This document shows, in pieces, positions 1 to 7,416 of a stretch of DNA of 62,939 bases; position 1 is the first letter of the stretch, and each line of letters starts with the position of its first letter. Source of the DNA: Bacillus sp. FJAT-52991 (lineage in GTDB: Bacteria > Bacillota > Bacilli > Bacillales > Domibacillaceae); contig NZ_CP147406.1 in assembly GCF_037201805.1 (NCBI RefSeq), positions 1 through 62,939 of the forward strand. Reading direction: 5' to 3'. Under the pieces are notes generated by a model. The model ran no database searches. It had not been told where the DNA came from and saw only the letters and a program-made list of their open reading frames with translations. Position numbers and translations under genes: made by a program.

Positions 1-326
1 TTTTCACCATGTTCGGAAGTTAATTGTCCAAAAATAGCACTTTTGGACATGTTCATTGTTTTTGCGTACGATTCAGCTTTTTTCAAAGCAGACTTATATT
101 CTTTAGGAACGTCATCCTCTACCTTCGTAGCTTCTTCTTTCGGTTCCTCTTCTTTCTCCTTTGGCTCATCCTTTGCCGGTTCAGTAACAGCCTGAGTGCT
201 TTCCTCTTTGTTTGCGTCCGTTTTATCATCATCGTTGCCGGTGACAGAAGCCACAATAATCACCGCAATCAACCAAACCCACCATTTTTTATAGAATGGT
301 TTTTTCTGTTTTTGTTCTTTCTCCAT
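1..326 (-). CDS. Ltp-repeat membrane protein, N-terminal part (continues at 62939)
   Basis: This is the 5' part of a gene whose 3' part is at 62592..62939. It is nearly identical to the intact copy at 2521..3195. It encodes a short Lys-rich cytoplasmic start, one membrane segment (WWVWLIAVIIVASV) and a charged Glu/Lys/Pro linker. Joining the window ends directly leaves one base (the C equivalent to position 2869) missing, which would shift the frame. This is either a true disruption or a window or assembly boundary effect. Two base differences from copy 2 are visible in the coding part; one changes Glu to Lys in the first repeat. The family is described under the intact copy. Confidence 0.7.
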   Translation of the reverse strand, partial: MEKEQKQKKPFYKKWWVWLIAVIIVASVTGNDDDKTDANKEESTQAVTEPAKDEPKEKEEEPKEEATKVEDDVPKEYKSALKKAESYAKTMNMSKSAIFGQLTSEHGE

Positions 327-406
327 TTCCCGTATCCCCTTTATGTAGTTTCGTATAAAATTATACCATATAAATCCAGTAGAAAAGTATCATTCTTCTA
401 GTCTGG

Positions 407-444
407 CTTGGCGTTGTAAATCTGCATTTTCCTGACGTTACCCC
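407..444 (-). repeat. 38-bp Tn1546-type inverted repeat, right end of cassette copy 1
   Basis: Read on the minus strand it starts GGGGTAACGTCAGGAAAATG and ends ACAACGCCAAG. Length, GGGG start and AAG end are those of Tn3-family ends, and the inner sequence is of the Tn1546 type. It pairs with 62477..62514. Confidence 0.8.
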
Positions 445-712
445 ATTTAGAGTTTAAAAGTAACGTGATTATTTGTAGAAAAGACAAGTTTAAAAAGCAA
501 CGGAAAAATACAATTGAAAACGATTTCGAACTTCCAAAGGCAGCAACAGTCTCGGAAATTGCTGAAATGATAGGCAAATCAAGGGAAAAAACTTCTTTAA
601 TAATGAACTCTTTAAAAAGAAAGAGATTCTTTTAAATCCCGAAGGGGCAGGACAAATCACTGAAAATGGACGTACTGTAAGCCCTAGAACGTGGATTGTA
701 AATCCTTATATT
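445..712 (+). pseudogene. Truncated and frameshifted winged-HTH protein fragment
   Basis: An open frame runs from the cassette edge at 445 to a stop near 634 and encodes a helix-turn-helix-like stretch (ATVSEIAEMIGKSREKTS). After a one-base frame change the reading continues as KKKEILLNPEGAGQ and then RTWIVNPY, directly into the next fragment. The pattern of HTH followed by a Leu-Asn-Pro segment resembles winged-helix plasmid replication proteins of the RepL type, but this is only a resemblance. It has no start codon of its own and is truncated by the cassette, so it is a remnant. Confidence 0.4.
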
Positions 713-1033
713 ATGATCTACTTACCAAAGGATACAAGTAACTACGTACATGCTGGAACTTATTATAATTCTGGATGGTTAGCACGCGCCACTTCTAATG
801 TATCTGGACAACATAGAACAAACTGGAATATACAATTTAATGCAGCATACAAAGACAAGTATCCGGCAGCGCAATGGAGCCGAATTGCCCAACATGAAAT
901 AGGACACATATTTGGGTTAAAAGATTTATATAATTCGGTGAATTATAACCGTTTAATGTGGAAATCTGGTGGACATTATGCTGGTTTAACACAAAATGAA
1001 AAATATGGATTGGCTCATATATGGGGGTATTAA
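713..1033 (+). pseudogene. Metzincin-type zinc metalloprotease, C-terminal fragment
   Basis: The 106-codon frame carries HEIGHIFGLKD, the extended HExxHxxGxxD zinc site of metzincins, near residues 63-73. A Met follows in the NRLMW segment and may be the Met-turn. The frame has no good ribosome site, and upstream it is open into the HTH remnant, so the N-terminal signal peptide and most of the catalytic domain front are missing. It ends immediately before the two exported-protein genes that follow. An active enzyme is unlikely without the missing half. Confidence 0.6.
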
Positions 1034-1035
1034 GC

Positions 1036-1623
1036 ATGAAGAAAAAGGGTAAATATTTATTATCATTTGTGGGTTTATCTTTATTGTCTCTTGGGATATA
1101 CGGATTTTACGGTAATGAACAACAAAATACTGTTATCAAAGAGTCACCAAATCTTGAAACAAAGCCATTAGACCTTAAAACACAGGTTGCTGAAGGTGAG
1201 TCTAAAATGGTCATGGAAGCAACATTTCCTTCGTATAATTTTGAAGAGCTAAATCAATTAGCAGATTTAATTATTGAAGGAAAACCGACTGCAGTATTAG
1301 ATAGTTATATGGTCGATGAAGATGTGCCTTTCACAAAATTCGCATTTAAAGTTAACAAAGTTTATAAAGGAAATACTGATATCAAAGAGATTGAATTTCT
1401 ACAAGATGGAAACAGTGAATTATCATTTGAGGAACATCCATTATTAAAAATTGGCGACAAATATATTTTATTTTTGAGAAAATCTGAAATAGGTGATTTA
1501 ATAATGGTCGGCGGACCAAGCGGTAAATTTGAATATAAAAAGTCTTTAAAAGTGTATGAAGATGTTTCAGGCGTCCAATTGGATGAAGATTTAAAACTTA
1601 AATCAAATAAGGAGCAGTTATAA
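1036..1623 (+). CDS. Exported hypothetical protein
   Basis: It encodes 195 residues starting at ATG 1036, placed 8 nt after GGGGGT; the longer frame from 1021 lacks a ribosome site. The N-terminus is a signal or anchor (KKKGKYLLSFVGLSLLSLG). The mature part has a run, ADLIIEGKPTAVL then VNKVYKGN then PLLKIGDKYILFL, typical of small extracytoplasmic Bacillus proteins of unknown role. The stop overlaps the next start (TAATG), which implies translational coupling to the lipoprotein gene. Confidence 0.65.
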   Translation: MKKKGKYLLSFVGLSLLSLGIYGFYGNEQQNTVIKESPNLETKPLDLKTQVAEGESKMVMEATFPSYNFEELNQLADLIIEGKPTAVLDSYMVDEDVPFTKFAFKVNKVYKGNTDIKEIEFLQDGNSELSFEEHPLLKIGDKYILFLRKSEIGDLIMVGGPSGKFEYKKSLKVYEDVSGVQLDEDLKLKSNKEQL

Positions 1624-2060
1624 TGAAAAAAACATTAGCAACTACTGTACTTGCTTTATTATTTGTGACAGGTTGTTCCAGTACTGAGGAGCCTAATACT
1701 AGTACTAAAGAGTCAAATAATAGTGTTGAAGAAAAACCTGGTACCGGTGATACCGATAAAGAAACAAATCAAACTATTGAAGAAGGATCATATGCTGCCA
1801 TTGTTGTAATCAATGGACAAGATTATATAGGTCAAAACATAGTGTCTAATGATGAATATACAATAAAGGAACATATAGGCGAAGTTAAAACAAAAGTAGA
1901 TCATGAAAAACGACCTTCAGAAAATTGGAGTTCAAATGTATTTGAGGAAGGAACTAAAATCTATTCTGTGAATGAAAGAAACGATGTTTTTTTAATCGAG
2001 GTTAGAGACAATGAATATACAGTTCTTGCTCAGGATGGAGCATATTCGCAAGAAAAATAA
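1623..2060 (+). CDS. Lipoprotein of unknown function
   Basis: It encodes 145 residues with a type II signal peptide and lipobox FVTGC (Cys at about 18), then a Ser/Thr/Glu-rich linker and a compact C-terminal domain (YAAIVVINGQDYIGQ to YTVLAQDG). The ATG overlaps the TAA of the previous gene by one base, so the two are co-translated. It is followed by a strong terminator. The family was not identified; such domains are common in Bacillus extracytoplasmic proteins. Confidence 0.7.
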   Translation: MKKTLATTVLALLFVTGCSSTEEPNTSTKESNNSVEEKPGTGDTDKETNQTIEEGSYAAIVVINGQDYIGQNIVSNDEYTIKEHIGEVKTKVDHEKRPSENWSSNVFEEGTKIYSVNERNDVFLIEVRDNEYTVLAQDGAYSQEK

Positions 2061-2080
2061 TAACTGCTGATTTTATTATT

Positions 2081-2118
2081 AAACGACCACTTGCTTTAGC
2101 AAGTGGTCGTTTAATTTT
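2081..2118 (+). terminator. Rho-independent terminator
   Basis: A perfect 14-bp stem (AAACGACCACTTGC against its complement) with a four-base loop is followed by TTTAATTTTT. It closes the 1036..2060 operon. Confidence 0.9.
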
Positions 2119-2405
2119 TAAAATGCTAAAATTACCAATTACCCATGGAGATTTCATACAAGGGAAAAGAGGAGAAATAATGGCGAATTTTACTGTAAAT
2201 AAAGCAGGAGCAAAGATTTATTCGGATATCAGTAAACATGAATTTCTAAAATTGCCGATGCTAATGAATGATAAAGCTAAAGGAGCTGTCTATGAGGTTC
2301 TTTCAGTAGGATTGTTGCTGGGGGAACAAAGAGAACCAGTTGCAACAATAAAAAAATCCGATCAAGAAATTGTTGTCTATCGTTTACCAAAAGATTTACA
2401 AGAAT

Positions 2406-2443
2406 GGGGTACCGTCAGGAAAACGCGGATTTACAACGTTAAG
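2406..2443 (+). repeat. 38-bp Tn1546-type inverted repeat, left end
   Basis: It starts GGGGTACCGTCAGG and ends ACAACGTTAAG. It pairs with 3276..3313. Confidence 0.85.
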
Positions 2444-2476
2444 CCTATTTTCAAGATAACTCCCCCGACGACAATA

Positions 2477-2512
2477 ACACGCCCTAAACCAAAGAATAGG
2501 ATGAGGGCGTGT
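2477..2512. terminator. Hairpin terminator inside the Ltp cassette
   Basis: ACACGCCCT and AGGGCGTGT form a 9-bp stem with an 18-nt loop just beyond the stop of the Ltp-repeat gene. A T-rich stretch follows on the plus strand. The same hairpin is repeated at the equivalent place in copy 1 (about 62548..62583). Confidence 0.7.
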
Positions 2513-2520
2513 TTTGTGTT

Positions 2521-3195
2521 TTATTTATCTAAATTCTTAATAGCGTAATCGGCTTCTTCCTGTGTGAATTTCTCACCGTATTCAGAAGTCAGTTGGTCTC
2601 TTATCGCTTCTGGTGACATACTCATTGATTCCTGATAACTTTTTGCTTTTGCTAATGCATTTTCATTAAAATCGGCTTCCAGATTGTCAATTGCGTACTG
2701 TGCTTCATCATCAGTAAATTTTTCACCATGTTCGGAGGTTAATTGTTCATAGATTCCTTGTTTTGACATGTACATAGTTTCTGAATAAGATTCAGCTTTT
2801 TTCAAAGCGTTTTCTTTCCAGTCAAATTCAAGATTATTCATTGCATACTCGGCAGATTCCACAGAAAACTTTTCACCATGTTCGGAAGTTAATTGTCCAA
2901 AAATAGCACTTTTGGACATGTTCATTGTTTCTGCGTACGATTCAGCTTTTTTCAAAGCAGACTTATATTCTTTAGGAACGTCATCCTCTACCTTCGTAGC
3001 TTCTTCTTTCGGTTCCTCTTCTTTCTCCTTTGGCTCATCCTTTGCCGGTTCAGTAACAGCCTGAGTGCTTTCCTCTTTGTTTGCGTCCGTTTTATCATCA
3101 TCGTTGCCGGTGACAGAAGCCACAATAATCACCGCAATCAACCAAACCCACCATTTTTTATAGAACGGTTTTTTCTGTTTTTGTTCTTTCTCCAT
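2521..3195 (-). CDS. Ltp-repeat (host cell surface-exposed lipoprotein repeat) membrane protein
   Basis: It encodes 224 residues. One N-terminal membrane segment (WWVWLIAVIIVASV, about 15-28) is followed by a charged linker rich in Glu, Lys and Pro and then three tandem repeats of about 47 residues. Each repeat has the form ALKKAESY-ETM-MSK-xI--QLTSE-GEKF then EAxYAIxNL. These are Ltp-type repeats. The founding member, Ltp of Streptococcus phage TP-J34, is a lipoprotein that blocks phage DNA injection (superinfection exclusion). Here the lipobox is replaced by a plain membrane anchor. A role in phage exclusion is inference. It is the only gene of its transposon-like cassette. Confidence 0.8.
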   Translation of the reverse strand: MEKEQKQKKPFYKKWWVWLIAVIIVASVTGNDDDKTDANKEESTQAVTEPAKDEPKEKEEEPKEEATKVEDDVPKEYKSALKKAESYAETMNMSKSAIFGQLTSEHGEKFSVESAEYAMNNLEFDWKENALKKAESYSETMYMSKQGIYEQLTSEHGEKFTDDEAQYAIDNLEADFNENALAKAKSYQESMSMSPEAIRDQLTSEYGEKFTQEEADYAIKNLDK

Positions 3196-3275
3196 TTCCC
3201 GTATCCCCTTTATGTAGTTTCGTATAAAATTATACCATATAAATCCAGTAGAAAAGTATCATTCTTTTAGTCTGG

Positions 3276-3313
3276 CTTGGCGTTGTAAATCTGCATTTTC
3301 CTGACGTTACCCC
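3276..3313 (-). repeat. 38-bp Tn1546-type inverted repeat, right end
   Basis: The minus strand reads GGGGTAACGTCAGG at its outer end. The IS231-like sequence CATGCCCATCAAG overlaps or touches its outermost bases at 3312..3325. Confidence 0.85.
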
Positions 3314-3973
3314 ATGCCCATCAAGCATCAACGGTTTAATCCAGCAGCTGTCGCCTTCCTCCGAAAAGTCTTTACTTCGCTTCTAACACAAAAACTCTGT
3401 GCGTCACAATCACTATCTTCACGTATCATTTCTACCTTCGAACGTATTCGGATTTTAGATGCGACGGTGTTTCAGCTACCTGATTCCTTCACCACTGATG
3501 ATCAAGGTTCAGGTGGAAGTAGTCATACGGCAGGCGTGAAGATTCAATTGGAATACGATTTACTGAGTGGCCAATTTTTAAACGTGCAGCTAGGACCAGG
3601 GAAAAATAATGACAAAACCTATGGCACGACTTGTCTTGAAAGCGTGGAGGCAGGTGATTTATGCCTGCGTGAGAAAAAGAAAGGCATTGTCATGAAGGAT
3701 AAGAGTAAGCAGCTAATGGGAATCAACGTCTATATTACGAACACACCGCCAAAAGAAGGGCCAACAGATTACGTGCACGCCCTGTATTCATTACGTTGGC
3801 CGATCGAAATTTTATTTAAAACATGGAAGTCTTTCTTTGAAATCGATGAATGTAAAACCATCAGGAAAGAACGCCTAGAGCGCCATTTATATGGACAACT
3901 CATCGGTATTCTCCTTTGTTCAATGGTCCCCAAACCACGCTTTGGGAGCATATTAATTAACCACATGCTTTAG
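3314..3973 (+). pseudogene. IS231-like (IS4 family) transposase, internally deleted
   Basis: The frame matches the element at 10773..12264 but is shortened in three places. The IS end (ATGCCCATCAAG) is joined directly to the internal sequence around NPAAV, so the N-terminal 80 or so residues are lost. The second catalytic Asp region (RDLGYFD in the other copy) is deleted near 3672. The C-terminus diverges after IGILLCS. The first catalytic Asp (RILDATVF) and the catalytic Glu region ([16 protein letters not shown]) remain. It cannot be active. Its position at the tip of a Tn3-type end agrees with the known preference of IS231 for such ends. Confidence 0.8.
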
Positions 3974-4010
3974 CCGATAACATAGTTAAATGAGAAAGGG
4001 GGTGTTTGAA

Positions 4011-4538
4011 ATGAGGTCAGTTGGTATTAATGAGATGACATTAAGGTTATTGGGAGTGGAAATATCAGAAAAAAAGGTGCCAATGATGACACCACAATTT
4101 AATGGTGCGACTGGAATGCCAACAAAATCAGCTCCAGCGATGAGTGAAGATAAATTTAAGGATGCGATTATCACACAGGCTAAAAAAGATTTTGAAAATG
4201 GTAAGTGTGGTGGTCATAAAAATCCTTCCTATATGGCACTTAAGAACAGCTTTGTATCTGTAGTCTCACCTGATCGTAAAGGCTCGATCACACAAATGTT
4301 AAGGCAATTACCATTCATGCGGCGTGGAAATGTGAGCTATTTAGAGATAAAGGATGCGAGGGGGAATATTACTTCTACCTATTCGCCTCATAATGGTTGG
4401 CACGCAATCGGTACACGAGAAGAACAGCGTCGTGAAAGTGAATTTGATGCTATTTATATAGAAACGTGGCGCGCATTAAAAGCAGAAGCACAACATCAAG
4501 TAAAACCAACATCAAGTTCGATTGATACATTTATTTAA
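4011..4538 (+). CDS. Hypothetical protein
   Basis: It encodes 175 residues from ATG 4011, seven nt after GAAAGGGGGTG; the in-frame ATG at 3990 has no such site. It is soluble and basic, with no membrane segment or signal. A central block (NPSYMALKNSFVSVVSPDRK, then ITQMLRQLPFM) and a polar C-terminus with EEQRRESEFDAIYIETW are visible. No family was recognised. It stands alone between an IS remnant and a terminator. Confidence 0.6.
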   Translation: MRSVGINEMTLRLLGVEISEKKVPMMTPQFNGATGMPTKSAPAMSEDKFKDAIITQAKKDFENGKCGGHKNPSYMALKNSFVSVVSPDRKGSITQMLRQLPFMRRGNVSYLEIKDARGNITSTYSPHNGWHAIGTREEQRRESEFDAIYIETWRALKAEAQHQVKPTSSSIDTFI

Positions 4539-4592
4539 GTTATACAAACACATACAAAATAACGTTCCCAAATGAAAGTTTGGAAATACACC

Positions 4593-4633
4593 AAAAAGCC
4601 ACGATTGTTGTTGAATCAACGTTTTGTGGCTTT
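4593..4633 (+). terminator. Rho-independent terminator
   Basis: AAAAGCCAC and GTGGCTTT pair across a loop that itself contains a smaller GTTGA/TCAAC hairpin. It ends the 4011..4538 gene. Confidence 0.75.
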
Positions 4634-4652
4634 GTGTATGAACATTAATTAT

Positions 4653-4735
4653 TTATTTCGCAATTTCTTGAACATAGTGGTTCATGTTCTTCCAATAACC
4701 CTCTAACACTTCTAATTCTTCAGACGGCATTTTAG
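4653..4735 (-). pseudogene. C-terminal fragment of a small protein cut by a mini-transposon
   Basis: The minus strand reads PKMPSEELEVLEGYWKNM then NHYVQEIAK and a stop at 4653..4655. It runs into the end of the mini-element at 4733. No matching N-terminal part was found beyond the other end at 5236, so it is a remnant of an unidentified helical protein. Confidence 0.4.
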
Positions 4736-4810
4736 GTAACGTCAGGAAAATGCGGATTTACAAAGCTAAGCAGGTTTTCAAAACGATTAATTTGTCCTTT
4801 AGCTTAATAA

Positions 4811-4835
4811 GAAAAAGCCGCCTAAAATGGCAGCT
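4811..4835 (-). terminator. Terminator of the mini-element gene
   Basis: On the minus strand AGCTGCC and GGCGGCT pair (one G-T) around a six-base loop and are followed by TTTTTC. Confidence 0.75.
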
Positions 4836-4841
4836 CTCTGT

Positions 4842-5099
4842 TTAAAAATTTCGTCTTTCGTACTTTATAACATTGCTTAAAAAGTTATCAAACTGTTTTC
4901 CATTTAATTCTTTGTTTGCAACCTTCCCAAGATGCTTTTTCCCTATATACTTTATACGCTCTTGATCGTTAGCTTCCAAAACTTCATTTGCATAAATTTG
5001 AGCGTAATGCTTTAGTTTTGCATCCTGCCCATAGTAAGAAGGACCAAAATGCTTTTCTAGGGAGCACCAAGCTTCACGGATGTTGTTGTTGTTTTCCAT
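4842..5099 (-). CDS. Small hypothetical passenger protein of the mini-element
   Basis: It encodes 85 residues from the ATG at 5099, six nt after GGATGTGA; an upstream ATG at 5126 would add nine residues. It is soluble and Lys/Asn-rich, starting MENNNNIREAWCSLEKHF and ending NVIKYERRNF. No domain was recognised. As the only gene between Tn3-type ends it is a passenger; whether it helps transposition or serves the host is unknown. Confidence 0.55.
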   Translation of the reverse strand: MENNNNIREAWCSLEKHFGPSYYGQDAKLKHYAQIYANEVLEANDQERIKYIGKKHLGKVANKELNGKQFDNFLSNVIKYERRNF

Positions 5100-5198
5100 A
5101 TACATCACATCCATTTTTATTTTCAATTATTTTCTTTATTTTACCATATATTCTATAACTATCCACGGTGGGGGTGGGTGATTTTCATGTTCAAGCTT

Positions 5199-5236
5199 CT
5201 TAACGTTGTAAATCCGCATTTTCTTGACAGTACCCC
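5199..5236 (-). repeat. 38-bp Tn1546-type inverted repeat, right end of mini-element
   Basis: The minus strand begins GGGGTACTGTCAAGAAAATG and ends ACAACGTTAAG. It pairs with the more decayed repeat at 4733..4770. Confidence 0.8.
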
Positions 5237-5336
5237 ATTATTAGTTGAAAGGGATGAACAGCAAACCGTTTCACTGAATTCCACCTAGAAAGTGATGTGA
5301 GAGGGGCAGAAGAAAAAAATAATTAAACCAATATTC

Positions 5337-5590
5337 GAAGAAACGTTGTTTTCTTCTTTATTTGATTAGAGAGACGATTCAAGGAATCACCGCATAGATG
5401 CCGCTCCCGTCTTCTACGCCTCCAGGCCTTCGCTTACGCTCCATCACGGGATCTGAAGCCGAGAGCTTCATTCGAAGAAGCACTTTCATCCAAGCATCCT
5501 CATTTTTGCACCCATGCTGAAGCGGACTCAAAGAAGTATCAATGCATCGTTGCAAAGAAGGAAGAAAACAACCTTCGAAGAAACGTTGTC
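5337..5590. repeat. Dispersed repeat unit A (GAAGAAACGTTG family)
   Basis: The unit opens with the inverted-repeat motif GAAGAAACGTTGTTTTCTTC (5337..5356) and closes with a half copy at 5577..5590, with about 220 bp between. Large parts recur at 12290..12660 and in shorter form at 62300..62400, for example GATGCCGCTCCCGTCTTCTA and GAAGCCGAGAGCTT. No convincing gene lies in it. The motif also occurs in front of parA. Confidence 0.65.
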
Positions 5591-5657
5591 AGTGTGGCAG
5601 AATTCAACATGGCTGAAGTCTTTTCATACAGTTGTTTTAACACAGTCCGAGAGAATT

Positions 5658-5706
5658 CCCCTTCCTCAAGGAGCGTGAAGGGCATAGCCCAGCGAGTAAG
5701 GAGGGG
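5658..5706 (+). other. GC-rich hairpin-forming stretch upstream of tnpB
   Basis: CCCCTTCCT near 5658 can pair with AGGAGGGG near 5699..5706, enclosing a smaller GGGC-AUA-GCCC hairpin. It looks like a structured RNA or the left-end secondary structure of the IS200/IS605-type element, but no family can be assigned by eye. The remainder of 5591..5848 shows no gene. Confidence 0.3.
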
Positions 5707-5848
5707 ATGAATGTTGGTTCGGCCTAGCTGAAAAGCGTTTGGTTGATCGTCTTCCCATCCTTGTCGAAAGAAAAAAGGGTTAAATTTCCTATTTCTTCTT
5801 GATGGGAACTCGTGTTCTTATTATAATGATGACAAGGGAGGGGATCTC

Positions 5849-7039
5849 ATGTATCGAACGTTGAAAACAGGCTTTACGGCTCCTCAGCCAACGCTTCAAC
5901 AGTTGTTTCACCTACGCCGGATCTGCGGAACGATTTGGAATGACTGCGTCCAGCTAGCTCGGTATTATTACCGGATTCATGGCACGTGGATCAACAAAAG
6001 CGATCTTCAAGCTGAACTCAAAGGCTTGTACCCTCTTCATAGTCAGACGATCCAAGCGGTGTGCCACAAGTTTCTGCATGCCCGAGATGGTGTTCGCCAA
6101 GCGCGGAAAACGAATAAGTCCATCCGGTATCCATACAAGGAAAAGTTCGTGTTCCATCCAAAATGGGTCGACAAATCCTTCGTGTTGGAAGGACGGAAGC
6201 TGATACTTAGCCTAGGAAGATGGAAGGGAAAACAGCAGGCACCGCTCGTGTTGACGCTCGCCTCGGTTCCAACTGGCCTAGTCAAAGAAGTGGAACTCGT
6301 CTATGACGGCCGGTGGCATGCCTGTTTGTCGTATGAAGATGGAGTCAACCCCATACCGGTTCAAGACGGTCATACAGCAGCGATTGATCCAGGGGAGATT
6401 CATACGATTGCCGCCGTCAGTACAAGCGGACAAGCACTTGTGATTTCTGGCAGGAAGATGCGCAGCATTCACCGGTTGCGAAACAAAAAAGTAAGAGAAC
6501 TGCAACTCCTCATGAGTCGGTGTCAAAAAGGGTCCAGGAAATGGCGTCAATACCATCGAGCAAAAAAGTACATTCTCTCGAAAAGCGAACGGCAGCTAGG
6601 TGATCTCCTGCACAAGACGACCCGTACCTTTGTGAACTGGTGTGTGGAACAAAGAATCGGGCATGTCGCTCTTGGCGATGTGGAAGGTGTTCAGCGACAC
6701 ACAAGCGAGAGAAACAAACGACGAAAACGCCTCCGTTCCAAACAAGTGAACCAGAAGCTCAGCAACTGGAGTTTTGGAAAGCTGACTAAACAGTTAGCTT
6801 ATAAATTAGAAGCAGCTGGTGTCTCGTTATCGAAAGAAAATGAGGCCTATACAACGCAAGCATGTCCTGCTTGCGGAAAACGGAATAAAGTTCGTTCACG
6901 AAACTACCGATGTTCTTGCGGATATGAACGGCATCGGGATGTCCACGGTGCAGGGAACATCCTATCCCAGTATTTGCACGGGAAGTTTCGAGAAGTGATG
7001 CTGACTGGCATTACGTATCTACGTCCTGTACAGGCGTAG
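5849..7039 (+). CDS. tnpB: TnpB, RNA-guided nuclease of an IS200/IS605 (IS1341-type) element
   Basis: It encodes 396 residues, full length for TnpB, with GGGAGGGG-like Shine-Dalgarno sequence before the ATG. The N-terminal OrfB_IS605 domain is followed by the split RuvC nuclease: AIDPGEIHTIA (catalytic Asp near 178), ALGDVEGVQ with the Glu, and RHRDVHGAGN with the final Asp. A four-Cys zinc ribbon (CPACG and CSCG) sits just before the last motif. TnpB proteins cut DNA guided by an RNA from the element right end. No TnpA partner is present, as in IS1341-type elements. GC content is higher than that of the neighbours, which suggests recent arrival. Confidence 0.9.
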   Translation: MYRTLKTGFTAPQPTLQQLFHLRRICGTIWNDCVQLARYYYRIHGTWINKSDLQAELKGLYPLHSQTIQAVCHKFLHARDGVRQARKTNKSIRYPYKEKFVFHPKWVDKSFVLEGRKLILSLGRWKGKQQAPLVLTLASVPTGLVKEVELVYDGRWHACLSYEDGVNPIPVQDGHTAAIDPGEIHTIAAVSTSGQALVISGRKMRSIHRLRNKKVRELQLLMSRCQKGSRKWRQYHRAKKYILSKSERQLGDLLHKTTRTFVNWCVEQRIGHVALGDVEGVQRHTSERNKRRKRLRSKQVNQKLSNWSFGKLTKQLAYKLEAAGVSLSKENEAYTTQACPACGKRNKVRSRNYRCSCGYERHRDVHGAGNILSQYLHGKFREVMLTGITYLRPVQA

Positions 7040-7275
7040 TAGATGGGTAGAACCGCCCTGGGGAGAGAGGGCATTCTCTCTCTGTTGCTTACGGTGGCAG
7101 CAAGCCGTCGGGAGACGTCTTGTGTCAAGACCACTGCTTCCTGTAGGGGAGCGTCAGTCCCCGAGAAAGACGAGGGTGTCGTGTACACCTATGGACATCG
7201 TCCAGCTTCTGATGTCGAGGGGATCGACAAGAAACCTCCACCTCAAGTGCGAAGCGATAGGTGGAGGAGGTTCAT
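7030..7275 (+). ncRNA. Candidate TnpB guide-scaffold (omega/re) RNA
   Basis: The 240 bases after tnpB are GC-rich, gene-free and full of pairing segments. Near the end CCTCCACCT (7235..7243) pairs with AGGTGGAGG (7259..7267), followed by AGGTTCATG. Family knowledge: the TnpB RNA scaffold comes from the tnpB 3' end and the element right end, and the guide is read from the flanking DNA. Here the guide would start near 7268..7280. The exact end is not visible. Confidence 0.6.
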
Positions 7276-7416
7276 GTAATCGTAAACTAAAAACAAGACT
7301 AAGAATCATGATTGTTTTTTAATAGCGGGTACAATTTCAGATAAGTTCCGCACCTCCACAACCACTCTAAAGGTCCAAATCTAAAGTATTTTAGCCAAAT
7401 ACAACTAAAACTTAAT

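Larger units (their letters stand above)
1..444. mobile_element. Ltp cassette copy 1, right part (left part at 62477..62939)
   Basis: This is the right end of a cassette of about 0.9 kb that wraps around the window ends. It ends in a 38-bp inverted repeat at 407..444, and its mate is at 62477..62514. A near-identical second copy lies at 2406..3313. The repeats match the Tn1546-type ends of the Tn3 family (GGGGTAnCGTCAGGAAAA start, ending in TTAAG or a close variant). No transposase lies inside, so it must be moved in trans or by homologous recombination. The 5-bp flanks of the two ends (TAAGA and ATTTA) do not match, so no target duplication remains. Confidence 0.75.
2180..2548 (+). pseudogene. 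Hypothetical gene interrupted by Ltp cassette copy 2
   Basis: ATG 2180 follows GAGGAG at a good distance, so this start is preferred over 2123. About 75 native residues (MANFTVNKAGAKIYSDIS to RLPKDLQE) are read before the cassette begins at 2406; the rest of the frame is transposon sequence. A decayed second copy of the same gene lies at 7507..7670. The protein was not recognised. It is cytoplasmic, with no signal or membrane segment. Confidence 0.55.
2406..3313. mobile_element. Ltp cassette copy 2, Tn1546-type ends, no transposase
   Basis: The 908-bp unit is bounded by 38-bp inverted repeats at 2406..2443 and 3276..3313. It contains only one gene, on the minus strand, and its terminator. 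It is nearly identical to the wrap-around copy at 62477..444. The left end interrupts the gene at 2180. The right end abuts an IS231-like remnant. The flanks (AGAAT and ATGCC) do not match. It fits the class of Tn3-derived mini-elements mobilised in trans, but with a passenger gene. Confidence 0.8.
4733..5236. mobile_element. Mini-Tn3-type element with a single small gene
   Basis: The 504-bp unit is flanked by Tn1546-type 38-bp inverted repeats at 4733..4770 and 5199..5236. The outer bases of the left repeat have decayed (TAGG instead of GGGG). It holds one minus-strand gene and its terminator and no transposase. The ends are of the same type as those of the Ltp cassettes, so the same transposase could have moved all three. 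Confidence 0.7.

Noticed and set aside
445..1033. A single complete HTH-metalloprotease gene
   Set aside because: The HTH part needs a frame change and has no start, and the two halves look like unrelated fragments joined by recombination.
837..1037. Minus-strand 66-codon frame
   Set aside because: It is antisense to the HExxH metalloprotease fragment.
7043..7322. Open frames after tnpB on both strands
   Set aside because: The region is the GC-rich structured tail of the TnpB element; open frames there follow from base composition.
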